Counted from the stretch's first letter, positions 47,553 through 56,743 are shown. The stretch: 64,000 bases of DNA from Frigidibacter albus (GCF_009908165.1 NZ_JAAAUC010000002.1:62001-126000), one strand, 5' to 3'. The notes: generated by a model not told the origin, from the sequence alone. Program-made: numbers and translations.

Positions 47553-48887
47553 ATGCAGGTCACCGAGACCCTGAAAGACGGCCTCAAGCGCGGCTACACC
47601 ATCACGCTCACCGCCGCCGAGCTGGAAACGAAAGTCACCGAGAAACTCGTCGAGGCGCAGCCCGAGATCGAGATGAAGGGCTTCCGCAAAGGCAAGGTGC
47701 CGATGGCACTGCTGCGCAAGCAGTATGGGCAGCGTCTGATGGGCGAGGCCATGCAGGACGCCATTGACGGCGCCATGAAGGACCATTTCGACGCCACCGG
47801 CGACCGCCCGGCGATGCAGCCCAAGGTCGAGATGCAGGATGGCGAGACCTGGAAAGAGGGCCAGGACGTGGTCGTGGCGATGAGCTACGACGCGCTGCCC
47901 GAGATTCCGGATCTGGACACTTCGGCGGTGACGCTGGAGCGCCTCGTGGTGAAGGCCGATGAGGCCTCGGTGACCGAGGCCCTGGAAAACCTTGCCAAAT
48001 CCTCGCAGGATTTCGAACCCCGCAAGAAGAACGCGGCGGCGAAAGACGGCGATCAGGTGGTGTTCGACTTCCTCGGCAAGGTCGATGGCGAGGCGTTCGA
48101 GGGCGGGTCGGCGGAAGACTACCCGCTGGTCCTCGGCTCTGGCTCGTTCATCCCGGGCTTTGAAGAGCAGCTGGTCGGCGTGAAGGCCGGAGAAGAGAAG
48201 AACGTGACCGTGACCTTCCCCGCCGAATACGGCGCGGCGCATCTGGCCGGCAAGGAAGCCGTGTTCGAGTGCAAGGTCAAGGAAGTCAAGGCGCCGAAAG
48301 CCGCCGAGATCAATGACGAGCTGGCCAAGAAATTCGGCGCCGACGATCTGGACGCGCTGAAGACCCAGATCTCGGAGCGGCTCGAGTCCGAATACAAGGG
48401 CGCCGCCCGAGCCGTGCTGAAGCGCGCGCTGCTGGACCAGCTCGATGGCCTCGTGACCTTCGATCTGCCCGAAGCGCTGGTCGAGGCCGAAGCCGGCCAG
48501 ATCGCCCACCAGCTGTGGCACGAAGAGAACCCCGACGTGCATGACCACAACCACGGCAATGTCGAGGTGACCGACGAGCATAAGGCGCTCGCCGTGCGCC
48601 GCGTGCGCCTTGGCCTGCTGCTGGCCGAGATCGGCCGCAAGCAGAAGATCGAAGTGACCGATGCCGAGATGACCCAGGCCGTGCTCGCGCAGGCGCGCCA
48701 GTATCCGGGGCAGGAGCGCGCGTTCTTCGAATTCGTGCAGAAGAACGCCCAGGTGCAGCAGCAGCTGCGCGCCCCGATCTTCGAGGACAAGGTCGTGGAC
48801 TTCATCGTTGCCGGGGCCAAGGTCACCGACAAGGAAATCGGCAAGGACGATCTGCAAAAGGCCATCGAGGCGCTGGACGAGATCTGA
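47553..48887 (+). CDS. tig: Trigger factor
   Basis: Ribosome-bound chaperone and prolyl isomerase. From ATG 47553 (AAAAAGGA nine bases upstream) it has 444 residues: the ribosome-binding domain with the signature GFRKGKVP at about 43-50, the FKBP-type PPIase domain ([21 protein letters not shown] to [17 protein letters not shown]), and the helical C-terminal arms. The reading frame continues upstream through the tRNA, but that part is not coding. Confidence 0.95.
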   Translation: MQVTETLKDGLKRGYTITLTAAELETKVTEKLVEAQPEIEMKGFRKGKVPMALLRKQYGQRLMGEAMQDAIDGAMKDHFDATGDRPAMQPKVEMQDGETWKEGQDVVVAMSYDALPEIPDLDTSAVTLERLVVKADEASVTEALENLAKSSQDFEPRKKNAAAKDGDQVVFDFLGKVDGEAFEGGSAEDYPLVLGSGSFIPGFEEQLVGVKAGEEKNVTVTFPAEYGAAHLAGKEAVFECKVKEVKAPKAAEINDELAKKFGADDLDALKTQISERLESEYKGAARAVLKRALLDQLDGLVTFDLPEALVEAEAGQIAHQLWHEENPDVHDHNHGNVEVTDEHKALAVRRVRLGLLLAEIGRKQKIEVTDAEMTQAVLAQARQYPGQERAFFEFVQKNAQVQQQLRAPIFEDKVVDFIVAGAKVTDKEIGKDDLQKAIEALDEI

Positions 48888-48920
48888 TCTGCGGGGGCTT
48901 TCGGGCTCATGGAATGAGAG

Positions 48921-48947
48921 AGGCCGCTCCGAAAGGGGCGGCCTTTT
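48921..48947 (+). terminator. Rho-independent terminator after tig
   Basis: AGGCCGCTCC/GGGGCGGCCT, a 10-bp stem with one G-T pair and loop GAAA, followed by TTTT, 33 bp past the tig stop. Confidence 0.9.
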
Positions 48948-48976
48948 CCGTTGTCCGCCCTGAACTCCCTGCTTCT

Positions 48977-49141
48977 TGCCCGGAATCAAGGCGCCTTGGC
49001 GCCGCCGGGCAGCGCCCGTCCGCCCCCTCGGGCGGGCGCTTTGCAACGCTTGCGCCTAGAAATTCGGTGGAGGCTGGTTGCACCATAAAGTGCGTAGAAC
49101 TTCTGTTGGTCGCCCACCCGGCGGACAGGCGCTGCCCTGTG
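48977..49141. repeat. MITE-like repeat element, copy 2
   Basis: Same order and orientation as copy 1: TTGCCCGGAATCAAGGCGCC, left arm GGGCAGCGCCCGTCCGCC (49007-49024), core AGAAATTCGGTGGAGG...CCATAAAGTGCGTAGAAC, and right arm GGCGGACAGGCGCTGCCC (49120-49137), which has one mismatch to the left arm. The whole spacer 48948-49256 holds no other feature I can support. Confidence 0.8.
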
Positions 49142-49256
49142 GCCGTGTCGCTACGACGAAGGCGCCCAGGAAACCCGGCCAAGGATCGATATCTGCGTTG
49201 ATTTCCATGTCCGTTCCGCGCATGGTCCAGATCTGGATCGGCTGTGGAGAGATGAC

Positions 49257-49796
49257 ATGGATAGTGGCGAAAACGATGGGGTGTTGGGACTTATTCCACC
49301 TCGGCCCCCAGAGCGGAGGCGACAGGAGTTTATCGACGGCTTGGCGGAATTGCAGCTAAGGCCTTGGGATCTTGCGGCCAAACTCGAAAGGTTCGGCGAT
49401 GATCGCCCATTCAAGGCGATCATCCGCAGCATTGATCGGATGATGTCCGGTGAAACCAAAGTCTCCCCGGAAATGTCAGTCATCGTGGAAATGCTGCTGC
49501 GACAGCACAGGCGCCTGACGAAGCGTCATGGCGGGCTGGATTGGACCTTGACCGAGCACGGGTCTTACCAAGCAGAGGTCGACGGGTGGTATGTCTATCT
49601 CTCTCCGCAAACGCGGGGGCGATGGATACTTGGATGCTCCTCTGGGCCATCGCGGCAGGACTACAGCCCTCCGTTCGGCCGGTGGCTCGACAGCCTGGCT
49701 GAAGCGAAGCACAAGGCGCTCGTTGAGGTGGAGGAGGGGATGAACGAGTACGCCGCGATTGAGCACGAGAACGAGGTCATGCAGTCAGCTCCCTGA
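49257..49796 (+). CDS. Hypothetical protein with a possible helix-turn-helix
   Basis: A 179-residue protein I do not recognise. ATG 49257 has GGAGAG seven bases upstream. Residues about 28-85 (LAELQLRPWDLAAKLERFGDD to GETKVSPEMSVIVEMLL) have the spacing of a Cro/CI-type DNA-binding fold. The C-terminal half contains DWTLTEHGSYQAEVDGWYVY and is of unknown type. Its base composition is less GC-rich than that of the neighbours and it sits right behind a MITE-like repeat, hints of recent arrival. Confidence 0.6.
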   Translation: MDSGENDGVLGLIPPRPPERRRQEFIDGLAELQLRPWDLAAKLERFGDDRPFKAIIRSIDRMMSGETKVSPEMSVIVEMLLRQHRRLTKRHGGLDWTLTEHGSYQAEVDGWYVYLSPQTRGRWILGCSSGPSRQDYSPPFGRWLDSLAEAKHKALVEVEEGMNEYAAIEHENEVMQSAP

Positions 49797-49882
49797 ACAA
49801 ACTGTCGGCGGTCGGCGCTGATATGTCAGCGCAGACCCACAGAGGTGTCGCTGGCAACAGGCTAGGTGCCAGCCCCCCCCAC

Positions 49883-49916
49883 AAAAAAGCCGCGCCCGGG
49901 TTTCCCCGGACGCGGC
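49883..49916 (-). terminator. Rho-independent terminator after rplI
   Basis: GCCGCG...CCGGG/CCCGG...CGCGGC stem around TTT, followed on the minus strand by TTTTTT. It ends the rpsF-rpsR-rplI operon. Confidence 0.88.
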
Positions 49917-49939
49917 CAATCTTGCGCGTGCCTTGCGGC

Positions 49940-50524
49940 TCAGCGTTCGTCGCGGGGGTCGAAGTCGTTCTCGGCGCCCATTTCGTCGAACAGTTCCGAA
50001 ACCTCGAAATCCGCAGCCGCTTCGGCTTCGGCGGCCAGTTCCTTGATCGACTTGCCCGAGGCCTGCAGTTCGGCTTCTTCAGCCGAGCGGGCGACGTTCA
50101 TGACGATGGTCACGGTCACTTCGGGGTGCAGCACCACCGACACGTCATGCAGACCGAGGTCCTTGATCGGACGGATCAGCACGACCTGCTTGCGGTCGAC
50201 GGTGAAGCCGGCCGCGGTTGCGGCGTCGGAGGCGTCGCGCGGCGTGACCGAGCCGTAGAGAGCGCCGGCATCCGATGCCGAGCGAATCACCACGAAGGTC
50301 TGGCCGTCCAGCTTTTCAGCCAGCGCCTCGGCTTCTTTCTTGGTCTCGAGGTTGACGGTCTCGAGCTGGACCTTGCGGGTTTCGAACGACTTGATGTTGA
50401 CGTCGTTCGCACGCAGCGCCTTGCCCTGCGGCAGCAGGAAGTTGCGCGCGTAGCCGTCCTTGACGTTGACGACTTCGCCCATCTGGCCAAGCTTGGCCAC
50501 GCGTTGCAGAAGGATGACTTGCAT
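49940..50524 (-). CDS. rplI: 50S ribosomal protein L9
   Basis: Large-subunit protein, 194 residues. The start [30 protein letters not shown] is the classic L9 N-terminal domain, followed by a long helix and the C-terminal rRNA-binding domain. It carries an acidic C-terminal extension (about 170-194, [23 protein letters not shown]), longer than the ~150-residue E. coli protein, as in other Rhodobacterales. Last gene of the operon. Confidence 0.95.
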   Translation of the reverse strand: MQVILLQRVAKLGQMGEVVNVKDGYARNFLLPQGKALRANDVNIKSFETRKVQLETVNLETKKEAEALAEKLDGQTFVVIRSASDAGALYGSVTPRDASDAATAAGFTVDRKQVVLIRPIKDLGLHDVSVVLHPEVTVTIVMNVARSAEEAELQASGKSIKELAAEAEAAADFEVSELFDEMGAENDFDPRDER

Positions 50525-50536
50525 GTGCCTCTCTCC

Positions 50537-50764
50537 TTACTTCACGGCGTAGGGAAGCAAGGCGAGGAAGCGGGCGCGTTTGATCGCACGGGCCAGCTCA
50601 CGCTGCTTCTTGGCCGAAACGGCGGTGATGCGGGCAGGGACGATCTTGCCGCGCTCGGAAACATAGCGCTGCAGCAGACGCACGTCCTTGTAGTCGATCT
50701 TCGGCGCGTTGTCGCCCGAGAACGGGCAGACCTTGCGACGGCGGAAAAATGGTTTGTTGGCCAT
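50537..50764 (-). CDS. rpsR: 30S ribosomal protein S18
   Basis: Small-subunit protein of 75 residues, standard length. [23 protein letters not shown] and [34 protein letters not shown] are diagnostic. It lies 27 bp after rpsF and 12 bp before rplI. Confidence 0.96.
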   Translation of the reverse strand: MANKPFFRRRKVCPFSGDNAPKIDYKDVRLLQRYVSERGKIVPARITAVSAKKQRELARAIKRARFLALLPYAVK

Positions 50765-50791
50765 GGTTATGGTTCTTTCCTCAAGCCTGGA

Positions 50792-51247
50792 TCAACGACG
50801 GAAGCCGCCGCGGTCACCACCGCGGTCGCCACCACGATCGCCGCGGTCGCCGCCCCGGTCACCGCGATCGCCACGGTCCGGGCGATCGCCCCGATCGCCG
50901 CGATCAGGACGGTCGCCCCGGTCGTCGCGGCGCTGCATCTGCACCGACGGACCTTCGTCATGGCCATCAACCTTGATGGTCAGGACGCGCATCACGTCAT
51001 CATGCAGACGGGCCAGGCGTTCCATCTCCTGCACAGCCGCCGCCGGGGCGTCGGTGCGCAGGAAGGCATAGTGGCCCTTGCGGTTCTTGTTGATCTTGTA
51101 GGCCATCGTCTTCACGCCCCAGTATTCGGAGCCGACAACCGATCCGCCATTGTCGGCGAGAACGGTCGAGAAGTGTTCGACGAGGCCTTCGGCCTGCGCG
51201 TTGGACAAGTCCTGACGCGCGATGAGAACATGCTCGTAAAGCGGCAT
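50792..51247 (-). CDS. rpsF: 30S ribosomal protein S6 with Asp-Arg-Gly repeat tail
   Basis: Small-subunit protein, 151 residues from ATG 51247. The S6 domain covers about 1-100 ([18 protein letters not shown], then [37 protein letters not shown]). The last ~42 residues are a low-complexity tail of DRGD, DRPD and DRGG units ending GGFRR. Its DNA (50800-50930) is a degenerate repeat of gatcgccgcggtc-like words. Tails of this kind could bind RNA; role unknown. A longer in-frame reading through the repeat upstream is rejected. Confidence 0.94.
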   Translation of the reverse strand: MPLYEHVLIARQDLSNAQAEGLVEHFSTVLADNGGSVVGSEYWGVKTMAYKINKNRKGHYAFLRTDAPAAAVQEMERLARLHDDVMRVLTIKVDGHDEGPSVQMQRRDDRGDRPDRGDRGDRPDRGDRGDRGGDRGDRGGDRGGDRGGFRR

Positions 51248-51858
51248 GTATGCTCCTGTTTCTATAGCGCACTTCAACGGCGGGCCATCCTTCCGCGTCC
51301 CGCCACGAGAGGCTGCGCTGGTTGCCAATGTGCGAAAGGATGGGGCCTTATACACGAAGCCGCCCCGCGCACAAGCGCGGTGAGGGGTGGGGGGCACTAG
51401 CTTGGGACACTGGCCGAAACCTCGTGCCGACGCTTTTGTCGTTCCTTCCTTGCCCGGAACAAGGCGCCTTGGCGCCGCCGGGCAGCGCCCGCCTCCCGGC
51501 CCGGCCACGGGCCGGGCGTTCTTCGCGGAAATCCTCCACTGGAGGATTTCTTGTCGCTCATCACCCCCCTCGGGCGGGCGCTCCTCAACGTCGGCGCCTA
51601 GAACGTCGGTGGAGGGAGGCCGCGCCATAAAGCGCCTGGAGGCGCCGTTGCTCGCCCACCCGGCGGACGGGCGCTGCCCTCTGACTGTGTGGTCCTTTCC
51701 AGCGGATATGTGCATCCCGGACCGGACATTGGCAATTTTTCGTGTAAATCGGTGCACAGCTGCACAGGCCATGTTGGCCCCTGCCGAATTGTGCTGCACC
51801 TGCGAAGCGGGCACCTTGCGCGCCATCAGTTACCCCCCTTCCGCAGGAGATTGCGTCC
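51248..51858. other. 611-bp intergenic region, no gene
   Basis: This must contain the rpsF promoter (near 51248-51350, where a less GC-rich stretch lies) and the yceI promoter (51700-51850). The centre is repeat copy 3. A TTGGCA at 51729-51734 in an AT-rich patch could be a -35 for yceI, without a convincing -10. No reading frame here resembles a protein family. Confidence 0.5.
51452..51683. repeat. MITE-like repeat element, copy 3, with insertion
   Basis: It has the same ends as copies 1 and 2: CTTGCCCGGAACAAGGCGCC, left arm GGGCAGCGCCCGCC (51480-51493), core CCTAGAACGTCGGTGGAGG...CCATAAAGCGCC, and right arm GGCGGACGGGCGCTGCCC (51662-51679). The left arm is interrupted by about 70 extra bases that carry CCGGCCCGG and a perfect hairpin GAAATCCTCC/GGAGGATTTC (51528-51550). 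This looks like a second small palindromic element nested in the first. Confidence 0.75.
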
Positions 51859-52434
51859 ATGAAGTTCCTCGCCCCCGCCGCCCTCGCTCTGGCGACCCTC
51901 GCCGCCCCGGCCTTCGCCGCGCCCGAGGCCTATGCGCTCGACCCGAGCCACAGCCAGATCATCTTCACCTACAACCACCTCGGCTTCTCGACCGGCACCG
52001 GCATGTTCTCGGGCTTCGAAGGTCAGATCCAGTTCGACCAGGAAGACCCGGCCGCATCTTCGGTGACCGTCTCCTTCCCGGTGACCACGATGCTGACCGG
52101 CTGGGAAGGCCGCTTCGAGCACTTCATGTCGCCCGAGTTCTTCGGCGCGAGCGAAGACAAGACCGTCTCCTTCACCTCGACCGGCATCGAAGTGACCGGC
52201 GAGAACACCGCGCTGATCACCGGCGATCTGGTGCTGAACGGCGTGACCAAGGAAGTGGTGCTGGATGCCAGGCTGAACCAGGCCGGCATACACCCGATGG
52301 AGAACAAGGAATGGGCCGGGTTCGACGCGACCGTGACCCTGCTGCGTTCGGACTACAACCTCGGCCTCTTCGCCCCCTATGTCTCGGATGAGGTCGAGGT
52401 GATGATCTCGGTCGAGGCGATGAAGGCCGAATAA
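51859..52434 (+). CDS. YceI-family periplasmic protein
   Basis: A 191-residue secreted lipocalin-like protein. The signal peptide is about residues 1-20 (ending PAFA before APEAY). The mature part has the YceI signature YALDPSHSQIIFTYNHLGFSTGTGMF, then GDLVLNGVTKEVVLDA. The family binds isoprenoid quinones or related lipids. A cytochrome b561 fused to a second YceI domain lies 1.1 kb away. Confidence 0.9.
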   Translation: MKFLAPAALALATLAAPAFAAPEAYALDPSHSQIIFTYNHLGFSTGTGMFSGFEGQIQFDQEDPAASSVTVSFPVTTMLTGWEGRFEHFMSPEFFGASEDKTVSFTSTGIEVTGENTALITGDLVLNGVTKEVVLDARLNQAGIHPMENKEWAGFDATVTLLRSDYNLGLFAPYVSDEVEVMISVEAMKAE

Positions 52435-52455
52435 GCCGGACTGATTTGAAGCGAA

Positions 52456-52483
52456 GGGGCCGCCTGAAAGGGCGGCCCTTTTT
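52456..52483 (+). terminator. Rho-independent terminator after yceI
   Basis: GGGCCGCC/GGCGGCCC, an 8-bp perfect stem around a 6-base loop, followed by TTTTT. Confidence 0.92.
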
Positions 52484-52577
52484 GCGTTTGGGGCAGGGAC
52501 TCTGGCTTTGTGTTTCGCCCTTTCCACAGGAGTGGCTCCGTGTAACCCTCCCGGGCACAAGATCCCGGGGGCCGGCC

Positions 52578-53036
52578 ATGCGTCAGATCATTCTTTCCTG
52601 CGCCATCGCGTTCTCATCATGGCAGCCCGCTCTGGGTGCGCCGGATCAAGATGTGGTCGGCGAAGTGTACTGTCTTCCGCTCGAGAGGCTTGCCGAGCCC
52701 GCGCAGGACATGGACGACTTGGTCGCAACGCTCGAGACGGCCAGTGTCCTGAGGATCACCGCAGTTGGAGCATCATTCGATGAACTGGGCTTTGGGTTCT
52801 CGGAGGCGTTTACGATCCGCCTGAATCATCTGGGCGTGGTCGTCATGTCCCAAGATGTGATGATAATGGACCAGATGGCGACCGACGCACCGGCTGGCGC
52901 AAACCACGATGACTTGCTGGACTTCGCCTCGCGGACGCTGATCTATGATGATTCAAGCGGACGCCTTGATGAGATGCGGGTGACATCTGCAACGCGCGAA
53001 GTTGAGCTTGTCGGCTACAGTTGCGCGCGGCGCTGA
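52578..53036 (+). CDS. Hypothetical secreted protein
   Basis: A 152-residue protein from ATG 52578. A probable signal peptide covers residues 1-20 (MRQIILSCAIAFSSWQPALG), and the mature domain is acidic with single Cys residues near its start (VYCLPLE) and at its end (GYSCARR) that may pair. I recognise no family. It is less GC-rich than the adjacent genes, which may mean later acquisition. Confidence 0.6.
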   Translation: MRQIILSCAIAFSSWQPALGAPDQDVVGEVYCLPLERLAEPAQDMDDLVATLETASVLRITAVGASFDELGFGFSEAFTIRLNHLGVVVMSQDVMIMDQMATDAPAGANHDDLLDFASRTLIYDDSSGRLDEMRVTSATREVELVGYSCARR

Positions 53037-53108
53037 GCGGCGTACTTTCCTATTCTCTCAGGCAGCTACCTATAGACCTTGGGGGCTGAGCCCCCAATTA
53101 TCGCTGGT

Positions 53109-53507
53109 TCACCCGAACCGCACCCAGGGCGTCGCCGCCGCAAGGACCAGCCCGCCGATCACCGCAACGTTGCCGAGGAAGGCGGCCTGCGCGGCGCCGC
53201 GCTCCGGCTCGGCCATCGTCCAGAAGTTCAGCATCCCGGCACTGACGCCGCCGGTGAACAGCGCCAGCAGCAGGGCGGGCAGCGTCACCATCAATCCCAG
53301 CCCCAGCAGCGCGCCCAGGAGGATCTGGACCCCCGCCGCGGCCATGGCCAGCCCCATCGGCTGCGGCATCCCGCGCGCCGCCAGATCGGCGGCGATCCGG
53401 TCCCGCATCGCCAGATGGCGCAGCCCGCTGGCGACGAAGTAACCGCCCAGCATCAGCCGCCCCAGCGACAGCGCGGCATAGGCGAGGACGTCGGAAAATG
53501 CGGGCAT
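53109..53507 (-). CDS. DoxX-family membrane protein
   Basis: A 132-residue inner-membrane protein with four predicted helices and the DoxX-type start (ALSLGRLMLGGYFVASGLRHLAM) and central LLGALLGLGLMVTLPALLLALFTG. The function of most members is not known; some take part in redox or sulfur chemistry. It is encoded 67 bp upstream of the b561-YceI gene, but they point the wrong way for a tight unit: both are on the minus strand with the b561-YceI gene first. Confidence 0.75.
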   Translation of the reverse strand: MPAFSDVLAYAALSLGRLMLGGYFVASGLRHLAMRDRIAADLAARGMPQPMGLAMAAAGVQILLGALLGLGLMVTLPALLLALFTGGVSAGMLNFWTMAEPERGAAQAAFLGNVAVIGGLVLAAATPWVRFG

Positions 53508-53573
53508 GGCGGGGGCTCCTGCTTGGCTCGGCTGAGCCTAGCGCCGCAGCGCGGCAGGCGCCACCCGCCGCCG

Positions 53574-54752
53574 TTACGGCGCGCGCACAGCCGTCAGCGC
53601 CACATCCACCTGCACAGTGAAGCCCACGGTCGTTTCGTCGCCATAGCTCGCGCCCATCCCGAAATCGCGGCGGTCGAGCGTGGTGCTGCCGGCCATGGTC
53701 GCCGTGTCGCCCTCGATGCCCAGGGTGAAAGGCAGGGTGGCCGGCACCGTCATCCCGCGCAGGTCCAGCGTGCCGGTGGCGACGAGGCCCGCTCCCTCAT
53801 CTGCGATCTGCGCCGAGAACACGGCGGTCGGGTGGGTTTCGGCATCGAAGAACTCGGGCCCAAGCGCCTGCGGGGTTACCGATCCCAGTGTCAGCCCGGT
53901 TACCGGGATCGACACCGTGACCGCGCCTGTGCGCGTGGCCTCGTCATAGTCGATCTCGGCGGTCCAGCCGGTGAAGCTGCCGCTGACCTCGGCGCCCATC
54001 TGCTTCAGCGCAATCCCCAGCGTGCCCTCGGTCACCGTCCAGCCGGCCTCGGTGGCGCTGGCGACAGGCGCCGGGGCCGCCCCGGGCGGCTTGCCCGCCG
54101 GGGCGAACACGCCAAATCCGATCACCGCGGCCCAGACCATCAGCGCCAGCACGGGCGCGGCAAGGGACCCGTGCCGCGTCGCTATCCCACCCGCAACCCC
54201 GCGCGTCATCCGCGCAAGCGTCGCGTCGCGGTCGATCAGCGCGTGTTTCAGCGCCCCCAGCACATGCAGTCCGATGGCCGCATAAAGCACCAGCGCCGAC
54301 GTGTGATGCACCGCCTTGGCCGCCCCCGCCACCGCCTCGGACAGCGGCACCAGCGGCAGCGCCTGCCCGAAGGGCCACAGGATCGGCGCGAAGCCGGCCA
54401 CCGCCGAGTGATAAACCCAGCCCGACAGCGGCATCACCAGCATCGCGCCGTAAAGCGCCCAATGCACCACCTCGGCCGCCAGCGTCTCGGCGCGCCTTTC
54501 GGGATGCAGCGGCGCAGGGCGTGGCTGGACCAGCGCCCAGACGATCCGTACCAGCGCCGTGAAGAAGGCGGCGACGCCGATGGTCTTGTGCAGCGAAAAG
54601 ACAGAGGCCAACCGCGCCACCTCGGCATCCGACCCGCTGGGAAGGTTGCCGGCATAGAGGCCAAGGCCGAGGGCGCTGAGGATCAGCAGGGCGGTCAGCC
54701 AGTGCAGGGCGCGGGCAAGGCTGCCATAGCTGGTGGCGGTATTGGCGATCAT
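53574..54752 (-). CDS. Cytochrome b561 fused to a YceI domain
   Basis: From ATG 54752 the protein has 392 residues. The N-terminal part (about 1-180) is a four-helix cytochrome b561 with heme-ligand histidines in RALHWLTALLIL, SLHKTIGV, VHWALYGAM and GLHVLGALKHALIDRD. A membrane/linker segment follows (about 190-215), then a C-terminal YceI domain with the substrate-pocket pattern (WTVTEGTLGIALKQMGAEVSGSF). It suggests a quinone-linked electron carrier with its lipid-binding partner in one chain. Confidence 0.85.
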   Translation of the reverse strand: MIANTATSYGSLARALHWLTALLILSALGLGLYAGNLPSGSDAEVARLASVFSLHKTIGVAAFFTALVRIVWALVQPRPAPLHPERRAETLAAEVVHWALYGAMLVMPLSGWVYHSAVAGFAPILWPFGQALPLVPLSEAVAGAAKAVHHTSALVLYAAIGLHVLGALKHALIDRDATLARMTRGVAGGIATRHGSLAAPVLALMVWAAVIGFGVFAPAGKPPGAAPAPVASATEAGWTVTEGTLGIALKQMGAEVSGSFTGWTAEIDYDEATRTGAVTVSIPVTGLTLGSVTPQALGPEFFDAETHPTAVFSAQIADEGAGLVATGTLDLRGMTVPATLPFTLGIEGDTATMAGSTTLDRRDFGMGASYGDETTVGFTVQVDVALTAVRAP

Positions 54753-54937
54753 GGGCTCTCCGGGGGGCTGAAGCGTGGCGGGCACAAGATACCCCGCCCC
54801 GCGTCCCGCGCCCATCCCGGCCAGCGCACCGCGACTGTGCGGCGCTGCAGCATTCGCCCGCCCTGTTGTGCGCTGCCGCTTGTCCCTGTAAATGGCCGAC
54901 AACGGCCGGAACGGCCACAGATTTGGAGGAGACCCCG
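54753..54937. promoter_or_regulatory. Divergent promoter region, b561-YceI and fabD
   Basis: A 185-bp spacer. The fabD side has GGAGGAGA ahead of ATG 54938 and a short repeat of GGCCG-rich words (GGCCGACAACGGCC at about 54893-54906). No clear -10/-35 was identified. Confidence 0.35.
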
Positions 54938-55879
54938 ATGACCCGCGCATTCGTGTTCCCCGGGCAGGGCGCCCAGACCATCGGCATGGGCCGGGCACTG
55001 GCCGAGGCCTACCCGGCCGCCCGCGCGGTGTTCGACGAGGTGGATGCGGCGCTGGGGCAAGACCTGTCGGCGCTGATCTGGGAAGGGGACATCGAAGCGC
55101 TGACCCTGACCGAGAATGCGCAGCCGGCGCTGATGGCCACCTCCCTCGCCGCCCTGCGCGCACTGGAGGCCGAAGGCATTGCCATCGCCTCCGCCGCCTA
55201 TGTCGCCGGCCACAGCCTTGGCGAGTATTCCGCGCTCTGCGCCGCGGGCAGCCTGACGCTGACCGATACCGCCCGCCTTTTGCAACTGCGTGGCCGCGCC
55301 ATGCAGCAGGCGGTGCCGGTGGGGGTGGGCGCGATGGCGGCGCTGCTGGGGCTCGACTTCGCCGCCGCCGAGGCGGTAGCGCGCGAGGCGGTGGCGGCGG
55401 GCCCGGGCGGCGAGGTCTGCCAGGCCGCCAATGACAATGACCCCGCGCAGGTGGTGATCTCGGGCCACAAGGCGGCGGTCGAGCGCGCGCTCGACATCGC
55501 CAAGGCCAGCGGCGCCAAGCGCGCGATCCTGCTGCCCGTCTCCGCCCCCTTCCACTGCGCGCTGATGCAGCCCGCCGCCGAGGCGATGGCGGCGGCGCTG
55601 GCCGACGTCACCATCCGCGCGCCGCAGGTGCCGCTGGTGGCGAATGTCCGCGCCGAAGCTGTGAGCGACCCGGCGGAAATCCGCGCCCTGCTGGTGGCGC
55701 AGGTCACCGGCTCGGTCCGCTGGCGCGAGAGCGTGGCCTGGATGGCGGCGCAGGGCGTGAGCGAATTCTGGGAGATCGGCGCTGGCAAGGCCCTGTCCGG
55801 CATGATCCGCCGCATCGCCCCCGGCGCCGCCACCCGCGCGGTGGGCACGCCCGAGGATGTGCTGGCCGCGAAAAGCTGA
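54938..55879 (+). CDS. fabD: Malonyl-CoA:ACP transacylase
   Basis: Loads malonate onto ACP for fatty acid synthesis. The 313-residue protein has FPGQGAQ at 7-13 and the nucleophile Ser93 in GHSLGE, with the ligand-binding Arg and His further on (PFHCALMQPA). It is the first gene of the fab group, with a strong ribosome-binding site GGAGGAGA. Confidence 0.95.
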   Translation: MTRAFVFPGQGAQTIGMGRALAEAYPAARAVFDEVDAALGQDLSALIWEGDIEALTLTENAQPALMATSLAALRALEAEGIAIASAAYVAGHSLGEYSALCAAGSLTLTDTARLLQLRGRAMQQAVPVGVGAMAALLGLDFAAAEAVAREAVAAGPGGEVCQAANDNDPAQVVISGHKAAVERALDIAKASGAKRAILLPVSAPFHCALMQPAAEAMAAALADVTIRAPQVPLVANVRAEAVSDPAEIRALLVAQVTGSVRWRESVAWMAAQGVSEFWEIGAGKALSGMIRRIAPGAATRAVGTPEDVLAAKS

Positions 55880-55938
55880 CGGGTAGCGCGAGGGCGCCGG
55901 CGCTGTTATGGGGCTGCTGAGCAGACATGGAGGAACAC

Positions 55939-56676
55939 ATGTTCGATCTGACGGGTAAATCGGCGCTGGTCACCGGCGCTTCGGGCGGCATCGGCGCCGA
56001 TATCGCGCGCGTGCTGCACAAGGCCGGCGCCACGGTCGCGCTGTCGGGCACCCGCACCGCGCCGCTGGAAGAGCTGGCCGCCGAACTCGGCGATCGGGCT
56101 CATGTGCTGGCCTGCAACCTTTCGGATGCCGAAGCGGTCGAGGCGCTGCCCAAGCAGGCGGCGGCGGCGATGGGCGCCGTCGACATCCTCGTCAACAATG
56201 CCGGCATCACCCGCGACAGCCTGTTCATGCGGATGTCCGATGACGACTGGGCTTCGGTGCTGGACGTGAACCTCACCTCCAGCTTCCGGCTCTGCCGCGG
56301 GGTGCTGCGCGGCATGATGAAGGCCCGCTGGGGCCGCATCATCAACATCACCTCGATCGTCGGCCATACCGGCAATCCCGGGCAGGGCAACTATGCCGCC
56401 GCGAAGGCCGGCCTCGTCGGCATGTCGAAAAGCCTCGCCACCGAGGTTGCCAGCCGCGGCATCACCGTCAACTGCGTGGCGCCGGGCTTCATCGCTACCG
56501 CCATGACCGATAAGCTGAACGATGAGCAGAAGGCGAAGATCCAGGTCCAGATCCCCGCGGGGCGCATGGGCAGCCCGGCCGAGATCGCCGCCGCCGTGCT
56601 CTATCTGGCCAGCCCCGAGGCCGGATATGTCACCGGCGCGACCTTGCATGTGAACGGCGGAATGACGATGATCTGA
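55939..56676 (+). CDS. fabG: 3-oxoacyl-ACP reductase
   Basis: NADPH-dependent ketoreductase of fatty acid elongation. ATG 55939 is chosen because GGAGG ends five bases upstream; the ATG at 55927 precedes it. The 245-residue protein has the cofactor motif TGASGGIG (12-19), NNAG (86-89) and the catalytic Ser139, Tyr152 and Lys156. Confidence 0.95.
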   Translation: MFDLTGKSALVTGASGGIGADIARVLHKAGATVALSGTRTAPLEELAAELGDRAHVLACNLSDAEAVEALPKQAAAAMGAVDILVNNAGITRDSLFMRMSDDDWASVLDVNLTSSFRLCRGVLRGMMKARWGRIINITSIVGHTGNPGQGNYAAAKAGLVGMSKSLATEVASRGITVNCVAPGFIATAMTDKLNDEQKAKIQVQIPAGRMGSPAEIAAAVLYLASPEAGYVTGATLHVNGGMTMI

Positions 56677-56695
56677 CGCACCGGAAGGCACCACT

Positions 56696-56743
56696 TTTCG
56701 CACTTGCGAAAGCGGTTGCCTTCATACCACACTGTGCTATAGG
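56696..56743 (+). promoter_or_regulatory. acpP: acpP promoter and upstream inverted repeat
   Basis: A -35-like TTGCCT (56716-56721) and a -10-like TATAGG (56738-56743) are 16 bases apart, within a 190-bp spacer ahead of acpP. Just upstream, TTTCGCA/TGCGAAA (56696-56711) forms a small inverted repeat that could bind a regulator or end fabG transcripts. Confidence 0.5.
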
